Shown in pieces: positions 18,236 to 26,837 of a DNA stretch of 64,000 nt (positions are counted from its first letter, which is position 1; each line of letters opens with the position of its first letter). The notes beneath the pieces are model-generated. The model was not told the origin of the DNA and made no database searches. It saw nothing but the letters and a program-made list of their open reading frames with translations. Position numbers and translations under genes: made by a program. This DNA is from Nocardioides luti (GTDB taxonomy: Bacteria > Actinomycetota > Actinomycetes > Propionibacteriales > Nocardioidaceae): assembly GCF_014212315.1 (NCBI RefSeq), contig NZ_JACKXE010000001.1:1240001-1304000 (forward strand), read 5' to 3'.

Positions 18236-18723
18236 TGAGCAAGAGGATCACCCACGAGCTGACCTACGACGCGCCGCTGGCCGACGTCGCCGCGATGCTC
18301 GCCGACCCGGCGTTCCGCGAGCAGGTCTGCGACGACCAGCACGTGCTGCGCCACGAGGTGTCGGTGTCCGGCTCCGCCGAGGACGGCGACCTCGAGGTGA
18401 CGATCGACCAGGTGCAGGCCGCCGACGGCATCCCGTCGTTCGCCAAGAAGTTCGTCGGCGACGAGATCAACATCGTGCAGGTCGAGACCTGGACCTCCCC
18501 CGAGGCCGGCGACATCAGCGTCACCATCCCCGGCAAGCCCGGCCAGATGAGCGGCACGGCCGTGCTGGCCGAGTCCGGCGGCACGACGACCGAGACCGTG
18601 ACGCTGGACATCAAGGTCAACATCCCGCTCGTCGGCGGCAAGATCGAGGGCCTGGTCGCCGACCTGCTGCTCAAGGCGCTGAAGTCCGAGAACCGCACGG
18701 GCCGCGCCTACCTGTCGAGCTGA
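18235..18723 (+). CDS. DUF2505 family protein (copy 2)
   Basis: 162 aa paralogue of the preceding gene: it shares ITHELTYDAPLADVAAML and VNIPLVGGKIEGLV. Translationally coupled through TGATG. The two copies are clearly diverged, so the duplication is old. Its last 16 bp overlap the end of a convergent 52-aa gene. Confidence 0.85.
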   Translation: MSKRITHELTYDAPLADVAAMLADPAFREQVCDDQHVLRHEVSVSGSAEDGDLEVTIDQVQAADGIPSFAKKFVGDEINIVQVETWTSPEAGDISVTIPGKPGQMSGTAVLAESGGTTTETVTLDIKVNIPLVGGKIEGLVADLLLKALKSENRTGRAYLSS

Positions 18724-18866
18724 CCGTCCCGCGGCTCCTGCGGGGACTCCTCGCCGCGCCGGCGTACCGCCACCACGATCCCGAGCACCACGAACGGCCC
18801 GAAGGCCAGCACGTAGACCAGGGCCTGCTCGGCGGGGTGCAGCGCGCCCAGGTGGAGGGGGATCAC
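18708..18866 (-). CDS. 52-aa single-pass membrane protein
   Basis: Small protein with one hydrophobic helix (ALVYVLAFGPFVVLGIVVAV, about 15-34) followed by a basic/acidic cytoplasmic tail (RRRGEESPQEPRD). It is supported as real by GAGGAT placed exactly 6 nt before its GTG, the same promoter arrangement seen at larger genes, and by the membrane-protein composition. The frame could be extended to 18935 but the extension is arginine-rich noise. Function unknown. Confidence 0.5.
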   Translation of the reverse strand: MIPLHLGALHPAEQALVYVLAFGPFVVLGIVVAVRRRGEESPQEPRDGQLDR

Positions 18867-19025
18867 GGGCCCATCCTCCCGCACGGGGCGGCCGGGGCGC
18901 CGACGCTGCTCCCTGCTCCTGCCGGCGGGAGACATGGTTCACATCGCGCCCTGATCCGGAATGGGTACGCACCCGGTCGAGGTTGATCCAGTGTTCAACC
19001 ACCCCCGACGCGAGGAGCCACGCCC

Positions 19026-20099
19026 ATGCCCGACCTTTTCGACAGCCTCACCGCCCAGTCCTGGGAGCTCCCGAACCGCCTGGTCATGGCGCCCCTGACG
19101 CGCAACCGCTCGAAGGGCACCGTCCCCGGTGACCTCGCGGTGGAGTACTACTCCCAGCGCGCCTCCGCCGGCCTCATCATCACCGAGGGCAGCCAGCCCA
19201 GCGCCCGCGGCCAGGGCTACCTCGACACCCCCGGCTTCCACTCCCCCGAGCAGCTCGCCGGCTGGAGCCGCGTCGCCGACGCCGTGCACGCCAAGGGCGG
19301 CCGGATCGTCGCGCAGCTCATGCACGCGGGCCGGATCTCGCACCCCGACAACACCGGCGGCGAGGAGATCATCGCCCCGAGCCCGATCGCGGCGCCGAAC
19401 GAGATGGTCACCGCCGAGGGCCCCAAGCCGCACCCGGTCCCCCGCGAGATCGAGACCTCCGAGATCCCCGCGGTCATCGAGGAGTACGTCTCCGCCGCCC
19501 GCAACGCGGTCGAGGCCGGCCTGGACGGGGTCGAGGTGCACGCCGCCAACGGCTACCTGATCCACCAGTTCCTCGCGCCCGGCTCCAACGAGCGCACCGA
19601 CGAGTACGGCGGCTCGCCCGAGAACCGCGCCCGCTTCGCCATCGAGGTGACGAAGGCGGTCGTCGACGCCATCGGCGCCGACCGCGTCGGCATCCGCATC
19701 TCGCCCGCGCACAACATCCAGGGCGCCACCGAGCAGGACCCGGCCGACGTCGAGGCGACGTACACCCACCTCGTCGACGCGATCGCGCCGCTCGGCCTGG
19801 CCTACCTCTCGATCCTCGCCGACCCGCGCGCCGAGCTGACCCAGCGCCTGCGCAAGGACTTCGGCGGCGTCGTCATCGCCAACGACGGCTTCGGCTCGGT
19901 CACGACCCGCGAGTCCGCCCAGGCGATCCTCGACGAGGGCCTCGCGGACGCCGTGGCCGTCGGCCGGCTGTTCATCGCCAACCCCGACCTCCCGGCCCGC
20001 TGGGAGCAGGGCGCGGAGCTCAACGAGCCGAACCCCGACACGTTCTACGGCGGCGGCGCCGAGGGCTACACGGACTACCCGTTCCTCAACGCCAGCTGA
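19026..20099 (+). CDS. Old Yellow Enzyme family alkene reductase
   Basis: 357 aa FMN flavoprotein, NemA/OYE type: NRLVMAPLTRNRS near the N-terminus, the VEVHAANGYLIHQFLAP block carrying the His/Asn pair that binds the carbonyl of the enone substrate, and NDGFG plus GRLFIANPDLP for phosphate binding. It reduces activated C=C bonds with NAD(P)H; the physiological substrate is unknown. GAGGAG about 7 nt before the ATG is the ribosome site. It ends just before a strong terminator. Confidence 0.94.
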   Translation: MPDLFDSLTAQSWELPNRLVMAPLTRNRSKGTVPGDLAVEYYSQRASAGLIITEGSQPSARGQGYLDTPGFHSPEQLAGWSRVADAVHAKGGRIVAQLMHAGRISHPDNTGGEEIIAPSPIAAPNEMVTAEGPKPHPVPREIETSEIPAVIEEYVSAARNAVEAGLDGVEVHAANGYLIHQFLAPGSNERTDEYGGSPENRARFAIEVTKAVVDAIGADRVGIRISPAHNIQGATEQDPADVEATYTHLVDAIAPLGLAYLSILADPRAELTQRLRKDFGGVVIANDGFGSVTTRESAQAILDEGLADAVAVGRLFIANPDLPARWEQGAELNEPNPDTFYGGGAEGYTDYPFLNAS

Positions 20100-20127
20100 T
20101 CCACCCGGCTGACGAGCGTCGTACGCC

Positions 20128-20161
20128 GAAGCCCCCGCCTGCTCCTGCAGGCGGGGGCTTC
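20128..20161. terminator. Bidirectional terminator, 15-bp perfect stem
   Basis: GAAGCCCCCGCCTGC (20128-20142), loop TCCT, then its exact complement (20147-20161). It sits between two convergent genes, 28 bp after one stop and 28 bp before the other. The A/T at the stem ends (GAA...TTC) gives it usable polarity both ways. Confidence 0.9.
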
Positions 20162-20189
20162 GTCGTCGTGCGGGGTGTGCGGGGACAGG

Positions 20190-21818
20190 TCAGCCCATGT
20201 GCGGGTAGCGGTAGTCCTTCGGCGGGACGAAGGTCTCCTTGATCGAGCGCGGGCTGGTCCAGCGGAGCAGGTTCACCGCGGCGCCGGCCTTGTCGTTGGT
20301 GCCGGACGCGCGCCCGCCGCCGAAGGGCTGCTGGCCGACGACGGCACCGGTCGGCTTGTCGTTGATGTAGAAGTTGCCGGCCGCGAAGCGCAGCTCCTTG
20401 CGGGCCCAGGCGATGGCGCCGCGGTCCTGCGCGATGATCGCGCCGGTCAGGGCGTACGGCGCGAACGACTCCATCTGCGCGACGACCTTCTCGAAGTCGC
20501 GGTCCTCGTAGACGTGCACGGCGAGGATCGGGCCGAAGTACTCGGTCGAGAACATCTGGTCGGTCGGGTCGCTGGACTCGACGACGGTCGGGCGGACGAA
20601 GTAGCCCACCGAGTCGTCGACCTGGCCGCCCGCGAGCACGGTGAGGTGCTTGTTGCGCTTGGCGCGCGCGATGGCCGCCTTGTGCTTGGCGAAGGCCCGG
20701 TCGTCGATGACGGCGCCCATGAAGTTCGACAGGTTGGTGACGTCGCCCATCGTGAGGCCCTCGACCTCGGCCAGGAAGTCGTCGCGCATCTTGTTCCACA
20801 CCGACCGGGCGACGTACGCCCGCGACGCGGCGGAGCACTTCTGGCCCTGGAACTCGAAGGCGCCCCGGAGCAGGGCGACGCGGGTGACGTCCGGGTCGGC
20901 CGACGGGTGCGCGACCACGAAGTCCTTGCCACCGGTCTCGCCGACGATCCGCGGGTAGGAGCGGTAGTTCGCGATGTTCGCGCCGACCTCGCCCCACAGG
21001 TGCTGGAAGGTCGGCGTCGACCCGGTGAAGTGGATGCCGGCGAGGTCGGGGCTCGCGAGCGCGACCTTCGAGACCTCGAGGCCGTCGCCCGGGAGCATGT
21101 TGATGACGCCCGGCGGCATGCCGGCCTCCTCGAGCAGCTCCATCGTCAGCGACGCCGCGAGCTGCTGGGTGGGCGACGGCTTCCAGATGACCGTGTTGCC
21201 CATCAGCGCCGGGGCCGTGGGCAGGTTGCCCGCGATCGCGGTGAAGTTGAACGGCGTGATCGCGTAGACGAAGCCCTCGAGCGGGCGGTGGTCGGTGCGG
21301 TTCCAGATGCCGGGGCTGTTCGCGATCGGCTGGTCGGTGAGGATCTGCTTGGCGTAGTGGACGTTGTAGCGCCAGAAGTCGATGAGCTCGCAGGCGCTGT
21401 CGATCTCGGCCTGGTAGGCCGTCTTCGACTGGCCGAGCATCGTCGCGGCGTTGATCCGCTGGCGCCAGGGCCCGGCGAGCAGGTCGGCGGCCTTGAGCAG
21501 GATCGCGCAGCGCTCGTCGAAGGCCAGCCCGCGCCACTCCGGCGCGGCGTCGGCCGCGGCCTTGAGGGCCGCCTTGGCGTCGGCCTGGGTGGAGTTCTTC
21601 AGGACGCCCAGCACGTGCTGGTGGTCGTGCGGCTGCACGACCTTCACCTCCGCACCGCCACCGGCCTTCCGCTTCCCACCGATGTGGGCCTTGAGGTCGT
21701 GCTGCGTGCGCTCCAGCTTGTCGATCTCGACGACCAGGGCGTCGCGCTCGGGGCTGCCCGGCGCGTAGGTGAGGTTCGGCTCGTTGGTCGGTGCCGGCGG
21801 GAAAGTGATCGCGTCCAT
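20190..21818 (-). CDS. pruA: L-glutamate gamma-semialdehyde (P5C) dehydrogenase
   Basis: 542 aa aldehyde dehydrogenase, the usual PruA/RocA length. It oxidises glutamate-5-semialdehyde to glutamate with NAD, the second step of proline catabolism. Landmarks: YAITPFNFTAIAGNLP, FTGSTPTFQHL, GETGGKDF (general-base Glu) and GQKCSAASR (nucleophilic Cys). A proline dehydrogenase gene is not in the window although it often adjoins pruA. The product feeds the NAD-glutamate dehydrogenase encoded nearby. Leaderless promoter. Confidence 0.97.
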   Translation of the reverse strand: MDAITFPPAPTNEPNLTYAPGSPERDALVVEIDKLERTQHDLKAHIGGKRKAGGGAEVKVVQPHDHQHVLGVLKNSTQADAKAALKAAADAAPEWRGLAFDERCAILLKAADLLAGPWRQRINAATMLGQSKTAYQAEIDSACELIDFWRYNVHYAKQILTDQPIANSPGIWNRTDHRPLEGFVYAITPFNFTAIAGNLPTAPALMGNTVIWKPSPTQQLAASLTMELLEEAGMPPGVINMLPGDGLEVSKVALASPDLAGIHFTGSTPTFQHLWGEVGANIANYRSYPRIVGETGGKDFVVAHPSADPDVTRVALLRGAFEFQGQKCSAASRAYVARSVWNKMRDDFLAEVEGLTMGDVTNLSNFMGAVIDDRAFAKHKAAIARAKRNKHLTVLAGGQVDDSVGYFVRPTVVESSDPTDQMFSTEYFGPILAVHVYEDRDFEKVVAQMESFAPYALTGAIIAQDRGAIAWARKELRFAAGNFYINDKPTGAVVGQQPFGGGRASGTNDKAGAAVNLLRWTSPRSIKETFVPPKDYRYPHMG

Positions 21819-21824
21819 GGGCCG

Positions 21825-21830
21825 ACCTTA
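21825..21830 (-). promoter_or_regulatory. -10 of pruA
   Basis: TAAGGT, six bases (CGGCCC), then ATG at 21818. Confidence 0.55.
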
Positions 21831-21873
21831 TCCACCGGTCCGGGTCGGGGCCGATTCGGACGAGCGGAGCGGC

Positions 21874-22278
21874 TCAGTCGAGCAGGTGGCGGATCTCCTG
21901 GGTGGCGAACCACGCGAGGTCGTCGTCGTCCGCGGCGTCGTCGGTGGTGTCGACGTGGGCGGAGGCGACGTTCTTCCACGGGACGTCGGCGGCGACGTCG
22001 ACGAGGGTGGGGTCGTCGCCGGGGACCGGGACCACCGAGGGGACGTCGGCGGCGAGGACGTAGCGGCGCGGGGCGTCCCCGTCGGCGCGCAGGGTGGCCG
22101 AGGTGCCGGCGGCGGCCATCAGGGCGGCGTACTCCCAGCCGTCCTCATCCCCGTCGGACCACTCGGCGCGCAGGGCGTCGGTGACGGCGTGGGCGCGGAG
22201 CGGGCCGTCCAGGCGGCCGTCGGCGACGAGCGCGCGCAGGGTGGTGGAGGTGAGCGGGACGTAGACGCGCTCGGTCAC
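21874..22278 (-). CDS. Conserved hypothetical (DUF6912-like)
   Basis: 134 aa, acidic, no membrane segment. It begins TERVYVPLTSTTLRALVADG, a pattern I associate with a small actinobacterial family of unknown function, and ends with an Asp-rich stretch. GTG start at 22278 overlaps the acyltransferase stop by 4 bp, so it is co-translated with it. No catalytic motif recognised. Confidence 0.65.
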   Translation of the reverse strand: MTERVYVPLTSTTLRALVADGRLDGPLRAHAVTDALRAEWSDGDEDGWEYAALMAAAGTSATLRADGDAPRRYVLAADVPSVVPVPGDDPTLVDVAADVPWKNVASAHVDTTDDAADDDDLAWFATQEIRHLLD

Positions 22279-23738
22279 TTCGGCGCCGCCTTCTTCGCGG
22301 CCCGGGGTGCCGCCTTCTTGCGCCCGCGCGGCACCTTGGGCCGGGCGCCGGTGACGGTGTCGAGCAGCTCCTCGAGCGCCTCGCGCAGGCAGGTGCCGAG
22401 CACGTCGACGTCCGGCAGCAGCTCGCGGTCGGCGGTGATGCCGTAGTACACGCCGCCGTCGTACGACGTCACGCCGATCGCCAGCGGGTGCCCGGGGTGC
22501 AGCGGGTGCACGGGGTAGGTCGCGACCATGCGCGCGCCGGCGGCGTAGAGCGGCGACTGCGGGCCGGGCACGTTGGTGACCGAGAGCTGGTAGCCGCGGC
22601 GCAGCTCGGCGGCCGCGACCCGGGCACCGATGGCGTGGAAGGTCGTGGGGGCGAAGCCCGCGATGCCCGCGAGCCGGTTCGCGGCGACGGCCCGGCCGGT
22701 GTCCTTGTGCGCCTGGAACGAGTAGGACACCTGGTGCAGGCGCACCACGGGGCTGGCCTCGCCGATCGGGAGGTCCACGAAGTGCGCGGCGATCTGGGTG
22801 CCCAGCGAGGTGGCCTCGAGCTCGCGGTCGATGACCGAGATGGGGACCACCGCGTGGATCTGGCGCAGGCCGTACATCGCCTCGCTGCGCGTCATCAGCC
22901 ACGCGCGGAGCGCGCCGGTGACGGTGGCCAGGATGACGTCGTTGATGGTGCCGCCGTGCCCGGCACGCACCTTGCGGTAGTCCGCGAGGTCGGTGCGGAC
23001 CGCGACGAAGCGGCGCTGCTGCGACAGCGGCCCGGTGACCGGCGAGGGCCCGGAGCCGCCGCGGCCGGTGAGCGCGCCGACGACGCGGCCGGTGCGCTGG
23101 GCGGCCTGGTCGGCACCGCGGAGCACGGCGCCGGTGCGGCTGCGGACGGTGTCCATGAGCGTGGTGTGGTGGGCGACCGAGTCGCGGAGGGCGTCGATCA
23201 CGAGGCCGCCGGGGCTGACCGGGCGACCGGGCGTCCACTCGTCGCCGCCGAGCTCCTTCGGGGTGGGGCCGACGTCGAGCAGCACCTGGCCGAGGTCGAC
23301 GGTCTCGACCCCGTCGACGAGCACCTGGTGGGACTTCGAGAGCAGCGCGACCCGGCCCCCCTCGAGACCCTCGACGAAGTACATCTCCCACAGCGGGTGG
23401 GCGCGGTCCAGCGGCCGCGACACGATGCGGGCGACCAGCTCGCGGAGCTGGTCGAGGCTGCCCGGCCGGGGCAGCGCCGAGCGACGGACGTGGTAGGTCA
23501 GGTCGAAGTGCTCGTCGTCGACCCAGACCGGGTTGGCCAGCCGCCCGGGCACCGACTGGATGCGCTGGCGGTAGCGCGGCACGAAGGAGATCCGGTCACG
23601 GATCAGCTCGACGAGCCGGTCGTAGTCGAAGTCGGAGCCGGCGGGGTCGAAGATCTCGACCGTGCAGTTGTGCATGGGCGTCGCAGGGGACTCGGCGGCC
23701 AGGAAGGCCAGGTCCCGCGGCCGGAGCCGCTCCGTCAT
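22275..23738 (-). CDS. WS/DGAT-family acyltransferase, active-site variant
   Basis: 487 aa, wax ester synthase/diacylglycerol acyltransferase family: the N-terminus RLRPRDLAFLAAESPATPMH, PRYRQRI, the central acyl-transfer region, and SVTNVPGPQSPLY plus the GVTSYDG block near the C-terminus are all family landmarks. The canonical catalytic motif HHxxxDG reads HQVLVDG at 137-143, so the catalytic second His is Gln138. It is therefore either non-catalytic, mechanistically different, or acting on another substrate. The C-terminus is a Lys/Ala-rich tail. AAAGGG precedes the ATG. Co-translated with the downstream 134-aa gene. Confidence 0.87.
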   Translation of the reverse strand: MTERLRPRDLAFLAAESPATPMHNCTVEIFDPAGSDFDYDRLVELIRDRISFVPRYRQRIQSVPGRLANPVWVDDEHFDLTYHVRRSALPRPGSLDQLRELVARIVSRPLDRAHPLWEMYFVEGLEGGRVALLSKSHQVLVDGVETVDLGQVLLDVGPTPKELGGDEWTPGRPVSPGGLVIDALRDSVAHHTTLMDTVRSRTGAVLRGADQAAQRTGRVVGALTGRGGSGPSPVTGPLSQQRRFVAVRTDLADYRKVRAGHGGTINDVILATVTGALRAWLMTRSEAMYGLRQIHAVVPISVIDRELEATSLGTQIAAHFVDLPIGEASPVVRLHQVSYSFQAHKDTGRAVAANRLAGIAGFAPTTFHAIGARVAAAELRRGYQLSVTNVPGPQSPLYAAGARMVATYPVHPLHPGHPLAIGVTSYDGGVYYGITADRELLPDVDVLGTCLREALEELLDTVTGARPKVPRGRKKAAPRAAKKAAPK

Positions 23739-23888
23739 CTGCTGCCCTTTCGTCTCGTGCACCCGGGGTCCCGAGACGCACGGTTGGCACAACGTGGGAT
23801 TCTGGCAGAGGTGACGGCCCCACCGGGGCCGATCCCACGTGCGACCGACGTGCGCTTGCGCACGCCCCCGACCGTAAAGGATCCCTCC

Positions 23889-24257
23889 ATGCGCCGGCTC
23901 ATCGCCACCGCGGCCGTCCTGCTCACCGTGCTCGGCACGTCCACCGCCTGCGGGGGTGACGACTCGGGCAGCGGCTCGGGCTCGGGGGGCAGCGGGACGA
24001 AGGTCATCACGATCACCGTGAAGGGCGACTCCGTCACGCCCAACGGCGACCGCGTCGAGGTCGCCACCGGGCAGCCGATCGAGCTGAAGGTCACCGCGGA
24101 CGCCCCCGGCGAGATCCACGTGCACTCCACGCCGGAGCAGGAGTTCGAGTACGACGCCGGCAGCACCACGTTGAAGCTGACGATCGACACCCCGGGCGTC
24201 GTCGACATCGAGTCGCACACCCTGGACAAGACGATCGTCCAGCTCGAAGTCAGCTGA
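23889..24257 (+). CDS. Cupredoxin-like lipoprotein
   Basis: 122 aa. Lipobox GTSTAC with Cys21 after a classic signal peptide, then a Gly/Ser linker and an about 85-aa beta-domain (TITVKGDSVTPNGDRVEVATG, HVHSTPEQEFEYDAG) of the cupredoxin-like type; the HVHS histidines might bind a metal, but the full type-1 copper set is not obvious. Leaderless: AAGGAT 6 nt before ATG. One base separates its stop from the start of a large membrane protein, suggesting a surface receptor/permease pair. Confidence 0.75.
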   Translation: MRRLIATAAVLLTVLGTSTACGGDDSGSGSGSGGSGTKVITITVKGDSVTPNGDRVEVATGQPIELKVTADAPGEIHVHSTPEQEFEYDAGSTTLKLTIDTPGVVDIESHTLDKTIVQLEVS

Positions 24258-24258
24258 C

Positions 24259-25587
24259 GTGTCACCGGACGGGATCACGCTGGCCCACGGGATCGGCGGC
24301 GCCAAGGACCTCCCCATCTCGCCCGAGCTGGCGATCGCCGGCGCGAGCGCGGCGCTGGTCGTGTCGTTCACGGTGCTGGCGCTCGCCTGGCGCACGCCGC
24401 GGTACGACGCCGCCACCAGCGGGCGCCCGGCGCCGGCGTGGCTGGCCGCGGTGGTGGACTCTGCTGCCTGGCGGATCGGCCTGCGCGTGCTGGGCGTCGT
24501 CGTGGCGGCGTACGCCGCGGTGGCGGCGGTGCTCGGCAAGGACCTGCTCACCAACCCGATCTTCGGGATGTTCTACGTCTGGTGGTGGGTCGGCCTGGTG
24601 CCGCTCTCGCTGCTGCTCGGCCCGGTCTGGAAGGCGATCAGCCCGGTCCGCACGGTCAACCTGCTCTTCGCGAAGCTGTCCGGCAGCGACCCCGACGACG
24701 GGGTCTTCACCTACCCCGAGCGGCTGGGCCACTGGCCGGCCGCCGTCGGGCTGTTCGCCTTCGTGTGGCTGGAGCTGGTCTACCCCTACTCCACCGAGCT
24801 CGGGCCGGTGCGCCTGTGGTGCGCGGCGTACGTCGCCCTGATGCTGCTGGGCGGCGCACTGTTCGGCAGCACGTTCTACGCCCGCGCCGACCCCTTCGAG
24901 GTCTACTCCAGCCTGGCTGCGAAGATGTCGGTCTGGGGCCGCCGCGACGGCGTGCTCCTGGTGCGCAGCCCGCTGGCCAACCTCGACACGGTCGCCGCCC
25001 GCCCGGGCCTGGTGGCCGTCGTCGCGGTGCTGTTCGGCAGCACGGCGTTCGACTCGTTCCGCGACTCGGTGCGCTGGGTGAAGTTCGTCCAGGGCTCCTC
25101 GATCTCCACGACCGTGCTCAACAACGTCGCGCTGCTCGCCTTCTGCGTGCTGGTCGGCGGCGTCTTCGCGCTCGGGTGCGTGCTGACGGGGATCGGCGAC
25201 GACCTGCGGCGCTCCGAGCTGCCCAACCGGCTGGCGCACTCGGTCGTGCCGATCATCATCGGCTACATCGTGGCGCACTACCTGAGCTACCTCGTCGAGG
25301 TCGGCCAGCAGACGCTGATCCAGGCGAGCGACCCGCTCAGCGACGGCAGCAACCTGCTCGGCACGGCGGACTGGTCGGTGAGCTACTGGCTGTCCTACCA
25401 CCCGACCCTGCTCGCGAACACCAAGGTGATCGCGGTGGTGCTGGGTCACGTGCTCGGCGTCGTCGCCGCCCACGACCGGGCGATCCGGATCCTGCCGGCG
25501 CGGCACCAGCTCACCGGTCAGCTGCCGCTGCTGTTCGCGATGGTGGCCTTCACCGTGGGTGGGCTCTACCTGCTGTTCGCCGCCTGA
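24259..25587 (+). CDS. Polytopic membrane protein paired with lipoprotein
   Basis: 442 aa with about ten hydrophobic segments. The N-terminus SPDGITLAHGIGGAKDLPIS is followed by repeated helices, with conserved-looking motifs YVWWWVG, GPVWKAISPVRT and HYLSYLVEVGQQ. I recall relatives labelled fenitrothion hydrolase (FedB) in actinobacterial genomes, but that name rests on little. Translationally coupled to the cupredoxin-like lipoprotein, so a role in metal or small-molecule handling at the membrane is a reasonable inference. The 3' end overlaps the convergent CpaE-like gene by 38 bp. Confidence 0.7.
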   Translation: MSPDGITLAHGIGGAKDLPISPELAIAGASAALVVSFTVLALAWRTPRYDAATSGRPAPAWLAAVVDSAAWRIGLRVLGVVVAAYAAVAAVLGKDLLTNPIFGMFYVWWWVGLVPLSLLLGPVWKAISPVRTVNLLFAKLSGSDPDDGVFTYPERLGHWPAAVGLFAFVWLELVYPYSTELGPVRLWCAAYVALMLLGGALFGSTFYARADPFEVYSSLAAKMSVWGRRDGVLLVRSPLANLDTVAARPGLVAVVAVLFGSTAFDSFRDSVRWVKFVQGSSISTTVLNNVALLAFCVLVGGVFALGCVLTGIGDDLRRSELPNRLAHSVVPIIIGYIVAHYLSYLVEVGQQTLIQASDPLSDGSNLLGTADWSVSYWLSYHPTLLANTKVIAVVLGHVLGVVAAHDRAIRILPARHQLTGQLPLLFAMVAFTVGGLYLLFAA

Positions 25588-26833
25588 GCAGGCCGGGCCG
25601 CAGCGCGGAGCCGGGGGCGGGGACCGCGGCCGCCGCCGGAACGAGCGCGTCGACCACGGCCGCGACGGCCCGGCCCACCGGGGTGTCGCCGAGCTCGGGC
25701 AGCGTCCGCCCGGCCACCAGGGCGCGGTCCACACTGGCGCGGTCGTCGGGCAGGAAGTGCAGCCCGCCCAGGCGGGCGAAGCCGGCCACCATCCCGGCGA
25801 TCTCCTTCTCCGACCAGCCCAGGGTCGGGCGCATCCGGTTGACCACCACGTGCACCGGACGGCCGGCGGTGTGGTCGCGCAGCTCGACGAGCGCCCGGGC
25901 CAGCCGGGACAGCCCGACCGGGTCGGCGGTGCCGACCACGACCAGCTCGTCGGCGACCTCCAGAGCTCCGAGCGTCATCTGGTTGCGGCCGGGCCGGGAC
26001 CCGAAGTCCGAGCCCGGGTCCTCCTCGAGGCTGAAGCCGGTGTCGACCACGACGTGCCCCTGCTCCCGGGCCACCTCCAGCACGTGCTCCACCGCCCCGG
26101 CGCGGATCTCCACCCACCGGTCGGCCCGGGGCAGGCCGGTGACCACGGTGAGGTGGTCGCCGACACCCCGCTGCACGCTCGCGAACCGGTCGGCCAGCTC
26201 GCCGCTCGTCGCCAGCCGGGCGGCCGCGAGCAGCCCCGAGACCTCGTCCATGATCCCCAGCTGCTGGGCCACGGCACCGCCGTACGGGTCGGCGTCGACG
26301 AGCACGGTGCGCCACCGGCGCCGGGCCAGCTCGGCCGCGATCCCGGCGGCCAGGGTGGTCCGGCCGGGAGCGCCGGAGGGCCCCCAGACCGCGATCAGCC
26401 GTCCGTCGACCACGGGCGCCGGTGCGGGTGGCCCGGGCGGTGGGACCAGGGCCTCGGGCGCCACGGTGTCCGGGTCGTCCTCGACCGCCGTAACGGCGTC
26501 GGGGAGGTCGGCCAGCGCGTCCTCGGCCACCAGCGCGGGCACGCCGAGCCGGGCGGCCCGCAGCCGGGCGGCGTCACCGGCCGCCCCGGACGGCACGACG
26601 GCGACCGGCCGGACCCGGTGCTTGCGCAGGTGGTCGGTGGCGGCGAGGTCGAGGCCCGGCGCGTCCAGGCCGACGACCGCGACGTCGGCCTGACCGGCGC
26701 TGGCCGCGGCGAGCAGGTCGTCCACGTCGACGCACCGCTTGAGCACGACGATCCCGGGGTGGTCGTTGAGCAGCGTGAGCGCCGGGGACTCCCAGCCCGC
26801 GCCCGACGCCACGACGAGGACCACCACCGCCAT
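25550..26833 (-). CDS. CpaE/TadZ-like ATPase
   Basis: 427 aa: N-terminal receiver-like domain (about 1-115), Pro-rich linker, then a MinD/ParA-type ATPase domain from about 140. The P-loop reads GPSGAPGRTT: the lysine of GKT is arginine and the MinD signature lysine is missing, though LVDADPYGG is kept. CpaE relatives localise pilus or secretion machinery. It follows a CpaB-like gene by 4 nt, but no other tad/flp gene (CpaF ATPase, TadB/C, pilin) is in the window, so the pair is an orphan here. Confidence 0.8.
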   Translation of the reverse strand: MAVVVLVVASGAGWESPALTLLNDHPGIVVLKRCVDVDDLLAAASAGQADVAVVGLDAPGLDLAATDHLRKHRVRPVAVVPSGAAGDAARLRAARLGVPALVAEDALADLPDAVTAVEDDPDTVAPEALVPPPGPPAPAPVVDGRLIAVWGPSGAPGRTTLAAGIAAELARRRWRTVLVDADPYGGAVAQQLGIMDEVSGLLAAARLATSGELADRFASVQRGVGDHLTVVTGLPRADRWVEIRAGAVEHVLEVAREQGHVVVDTGFSLEEDPGSDFGSRPGRNQMTLGALEVADELVVVGTADPVGLSRLARALVELRDHTAGRPVHVVVNRMRPTLGWSEKEIAGMVAGFARLGGLHFLPDDRASVDRALVAGRTLPELGDTPVGRAVAAVVDALVPAAAAVPAPGSALRPGLLRRRTAGRAHPR

Positions 26834-26837
26834 CGCG

